From positions 1,426,001-1,490,000 of the forward strand of contig JAQOTA010000050.1 in the NCBI GenBank assembly GCA_029532415.1: DNA of 64,000 bases, in the 5' to 3' direction. Under the pieces are notes generated by a model. It was not told where the DNA came from. It did no database searches and saw only the letters and a program-made list of their open reading frames with translations. Source of the stretch: Marasmius tenuissimus. Its lineage: Eukaryota; Basidiomycota; Agaricomycetes; Agaricales; Marasmiaceae. The translations under genes and the position numbers were made by a program. The first letter of the stretch is position 1, and every line of letters starts with the position of its first letter. Below are positions 60,512 through 64,000 of the stretch, in pieces.

Positions 60512-62926
60512 AGAGTCTAGGGATGGTATCATGGGTTGGATTTTGATGCTGTTGACTGTCAGCAACATTCGCATATGGTCTATAGCCTTTTCATTATACA
60601 TTCTAGTGCATTCCGATCAAACAGCACAAGCGCAAATGGGACTACTTCGTTATGCCGTAGTGCATTTCATTATTGGGGTTGGGAGGTTTATGTGTCCGCG
60701 TTTTTCTGTGCTTCTGCATACCCCCTCCCCCTATCGCTTGATAAACATCCCAACATTTAGTCTGCAGATCTGGGCAATCTTGTGTACAGCAACCGGATGC
60801 AATAACACAACCTGTGAGTATTCAGTACATACCTCTACTCATTATGATTTATCACGGGTGGCCCTGAATTGCCCTGAACATCCAGTCTCAAGAGTCACCC
60901 CCCGGAGCTTCCTTGGAATATCTTTAGGGCACGCAATCATGAACACATACACATTGATGTTTTCTGTGATGCCCGTACTTATCTCGGTTGTGTGCATTCA
61001 AGGCATGAGTATATCACTCAATTGAACATTCTCTCCAATGTCAGATGGAGGGCATCGTGTACAAAGCTACTCCCTTACCCCACCGGCCCCAGGTTCTGCC
61101 TTCGTTCCCAAGATTCGCGACTTGTGTATGTGTGAACATTCGAGTCACCTCACAATGACAGATGATTTTCGCATTGCCTCTAGTGTAGTTGGACCTCTCA
61201 GGCTCACGGTAAGTACGCTTTCGAGGGAAAATTAATTGAACCTTGACGTTTGCAGGGCACAGGCAGGCTCTCTACCCACTCTTTCGTTCTCAAGCAGGTT
61301 TCCACGCTGAACGGGCATCTCTCAATAGCCAGGGGTGGCGGATATCGACCGGCTAATTCTTTGAGGTACGTCGCTCGTTTTGCAAGAGCGAACGCGGGGG
61401 ATATTGTGCGGACGAAACAGCAGAGACGATGATTGTCGAGCAGCTGTCGACCAATATCAGAATCTACATATCGGCTACCCAGAAAACTTACCCCTTCAGC
61501 TAGGCAGTCAGTTTTATTCAAATGCGTGAATCTGAGCCAAATGATGGCTGACTGAAAATTAATGTCCCCAGATTTAGGACCTGCAGGCTGTAGATCTGGG
61601 CGCATGTTGTCATCATCAACGCACTGTGACTGAGGGGAAAGGGCGGCCTGTATACGGCGCTGAACACGGTATTTGCCCCTTGATTGTTCTGATACGAATG
61701 GCGATAACTGCGATTCAGGACGAGAAAGTGTCGGAGTATTTTACTCATGCACCTGATCGTGTCAATCACAATGTGACTCCTTTCAACTGTACAGTGTAAG
61801 CTTAGCTAGCACGCCCGTACGCGTTCTCCTCCCTTCCTTCGACGCCTCAATATATACATTTGACTAGGCTCGACGGGCGGCTAATCCGATACGCGGGCGA
61901 GCTTAACGTTCGGCCGAATGCACCTTCGAACTGCAACTAGTACTCATCACGGGAGGTATGTTCAAGTTTTGCCCAGCCACAGGAGTTTAAATAGACTTAT
62001 CTCCTTCTCTATTTAGTTCCTATGAGCCTCCGTTGTTCGAGAACCAGCCAATCTATACAGCTTCTGACCTTCCGAGGCGGCTGTTTCCGCTAGTCCTCTG
62101 TCATAGAAACGCCATCCGCTATCCCTTGGGAAATGGGAAACGGTAGGCACCCACATATGTTGAGCTCTTCACAATGACCTCATGCGCACCGGTACTCAGA
62201 CTTCCCAGCTTTTAGTAGTGCCGGTGCGACGCGGTGGCACAAGTCGCGTGAACATGGTTTAAACGCGATGAAAACACGTGGCTCGCAGGCTTTTAATGAT
62301 AGAAACCGCGATTTCCCATGATATTCATATCTCCACCTCATCATTAAAAAAAAATACAGGGAGCAGGGGACGTGATAGCCAGTGCAAAATCCCTCCCACC
62401 GGGTCAGCACGCGGCTCAGATGACATTTGACACGAGATTCAACTTGGAATGGGTGAGTTCAGAAGATCTGACTGGAGTACTCCGGCAGCGTAAGGCAGAA
62501 GGTTGGATATTTAGACTAACCGATTAGCGCGATCTTTCGCAAGATCCTCAACCTTTGTGTGAAAAGAAACGAATAGTTCCGTTGTCCCGCAACATATGAT
62601 AGACGTTTGACTGGGTTGAATTTGTTTCATTGTCAGTATGCAAGAAGATGAATGGGGTATATCGTAACCGTATTCTAGAGAGGTATGATGGTAGAGTGTA
62701 TCTAGTGTGGATAATGTACAAGTTGAAATCAACGGCCGCTTTTTTTTACCGAATGAATGAAGAGTGTTAATTAGGGCAATAGGATGTGTCCATTGTGTTC
62801 GTCGTAGGGGATCGTAAGAGTCCATAACTCTGATGCGTATACTGGTGAGAGGGAAGGGACGGTGGAACTGCACAGGAGATGAGGTAGGATCAGGTGCACA
62901 TCTTTTGGGGCGAGTATGCTTCATGT
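60512..62926. other. no supported gene
   Basis: About 2.4 kb without a convincing exon chain. A plus-strand piece near 62.03-62.15 kb (SYEPPLFENQPIYTASDLP) looks protein-like but isolated, and may be a gene fragment. No RNA gene or clear repeat is seen. An A-run lies at 62346-62354. Confidence 0.35.
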
Positions 62927-64000
62927 TCAATCACACATCTCGGGACAGTCATTCTGAGCAAGTAATGACACGTTAGTCTTACCGCACAGAGCAAAGTAGA
63001 ACGCAGGGACGAACCTTCCGACTGAAAGTGAGCATATGGCAAGTAATGTAGCCCTTGGCGAATCCAGCACCGGCGTATGCAAATAAATATTGCCACTTCT
63101 TCATGAAGGTGTCGTAGTTGACAGGATCCTTCAATTCCGGGTACTCTCTCGAGATGACCTCAGGAGTCATGTTCTTTTCTAGTCGTCGGCCCCATTCCCG
63201 CAACGTCCGGGGATAGTCTAGAAAGTGCGATCAGTCTTCCCGTTGCGTCGAACTTTGGATCATAACGTACGGGCTGCGTGGTTCTCGACTCCTTCCAGAG
63301 TGAAGTTGCCCTGCCCGCCGGTCTGAGCCGCGTTGATGAGGACAGTCGCACTGGGCAAGCACGAGTTGGGCCACATGTACCGGCGCATGAAATCCTCAGA
63401 CTGGCAACCCGTATAGCGTCCCTCGGGAAACGTTGAGCCAGTCACGACGGCGGTAGCATTTCGTGACTTGAGCGCAAAGTCGACCAGCTTGAAGTACGTG
63501 TTGTAGTGCTTCGTTCCGACATGCTGGATCGACCGGTTCAGTGAGCAGGCGGCGGGCTCAAAGCCAACGTGTTCAGCTTACCTCGATCATTTCGACGCTG
63601 ATAAACGCGTCGAAGGACTTTTCCCAGCTGGCCGGGATATCACGGTAGTCCATCAAATGGACCCGAATTCGGTCCTGGAGTCCAGCAGCCTTGATACGCT
63701 CCTCAGCCAACTCCTTTTGCTTGACAGAGAGGGTCAGGGTATCGACCTCACATCCAAAGGTACCGGCAGCCTATCGAACACCGGAGTCAATATATCAAGA
63801 AGCTTGGAGAAGAACAGACTTCAGCTGACCTCGATAGCGAGACCTCCCCAGCCACTTCCAAATTCCAAAATTCGATGACCTGGTTTTACCCGGGCCTTTC
63901 GGAGGACATGGTGGATTTTCCGTTTCTGAGCAGCCTCAAGGTCTCCCGGAGTCGGTCCGATAGTGAGGTCCCCTCGTACACCACCCTCTGCGTCATCCCA
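62927..64000 (-). CDS. cyclopropane-fatty-acid-synthase-like methyltransferase, 5' part outside window
   Basis: The gene enters from the right edge and ends at 62927, so its N-terminus is missing. Visible order: GVRGDLTIGPTPGDLEAAQ, then the SAM-binding loop RILEFGSGWGGLAIEAAG and CEVDTLTLSVKQKELAEER. Next come VHLMDYRDIPASWEKSFD and the catalytic-region motif FDAFISVEMIEHVG. Later come FMRRYMWPNSCLPSATVL and GVENHAARYPRTLREWGRRL. The C-terminus is FAGAGFAKGYITCHML-like (YAGAGFAKGYITCHML), then SRK joined by an intron to NDCPEMCD. These fit the fungal CFA synthase family, which transfers a methylene or methyl group from SAM to an unsaturated membrane lipid chain. The product could be a cyclopropane or a methyl-branched lipid. 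Confidence 0.88.

Noticed and set aside
1..64000. Search for a biosynthetic gene cluster, bacterial island, viral insertion or CRISPR-like array
   Set aside because: No polyketide or peptide synthase, terpene cyclase, viral replication gene, phage gene or regular spaced repeat was seen; the methyltransferase, NmrA and GMC genes are not arranged as a cluster.

Overview
The window looks like nuclear chromosome sequence from a filamentous basidiomycete, probably an Agaricomycete. Genes are split by many short GT-AG introns (about 45-65 nt), lie close together on both strands, and have clear fungal orthologues (SPT4, ICP55, BIG1, the GPI inositol-deacylase BST1/PGAP1, an osmotically-type fumarate reductase, a cyclopropane-fatty-acid-synthase-like enzyme). 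There is one intron-containing tRNA-Val. No operons, viral or bacterial gene blocks, or CRISPR arrays are seen. All splice junctions were inferred by eye from reading frame and consensus sites.

Layout. 1-2.3 kb holds a decayed gag-like retroelement remnant. 2.4-8.7 kb carries an Agaricomycete-restricted multi-exon gene, two weakly supported minus-strand genes and a membrane protein. 9.6-12.8 kb has an NmrA-type NAD(P)-binding protein and a small secreted DUF3237-type protein. 12.9-18.1 kb is gene-poor with decayed remnants. 18.1-34.9 kb is the accessory core: three full-length secreted GMC oxidoreductases (18.1-20.8 plus strand; 27.4-30.2 and 32.1-34.9 minus strand) and a fourth solo terminal-exon relic at 22.8 kb. 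They surround a tRNA-Val, a mitochondrial acyl-CoA dehydrogenase and BIG1. The GMC enzymes probably act outside the cell on alcohols or sugars to supply hydrogen peroxide or reducing power for plant-polymer breakdown (family-level inference).

36.2-48.1 kb is mostly housekeeping: a chromodomain protein resembling the heterochromatin RITS subunit Chp1, a class 3 lipase, the GPI inositol-deacylase and a basidiomycete SAM methyltransferase. 48.4-52.4 kb has two unrecognised minus-strand proteins separated by a CpG-poor block. 53.9-56.6 kb holds SPT4 and ICP55, divergent with only 69 bp between start codons. 58.6-60.5 kb is a fumarate reductase broken by a one-base frameshift just before its catalytic arginine. 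The right edge (62.9-64.0 kb) is the 3' part of a cyclopropane-fatty-acid-synthase-like gene.

I found no convincing new multi-gene system. The most interesting items are the expanded GMC cluster with two related promoters, the frameshifted fumarate reductase, the Chp1-like protein, and the CpG-depleted block.
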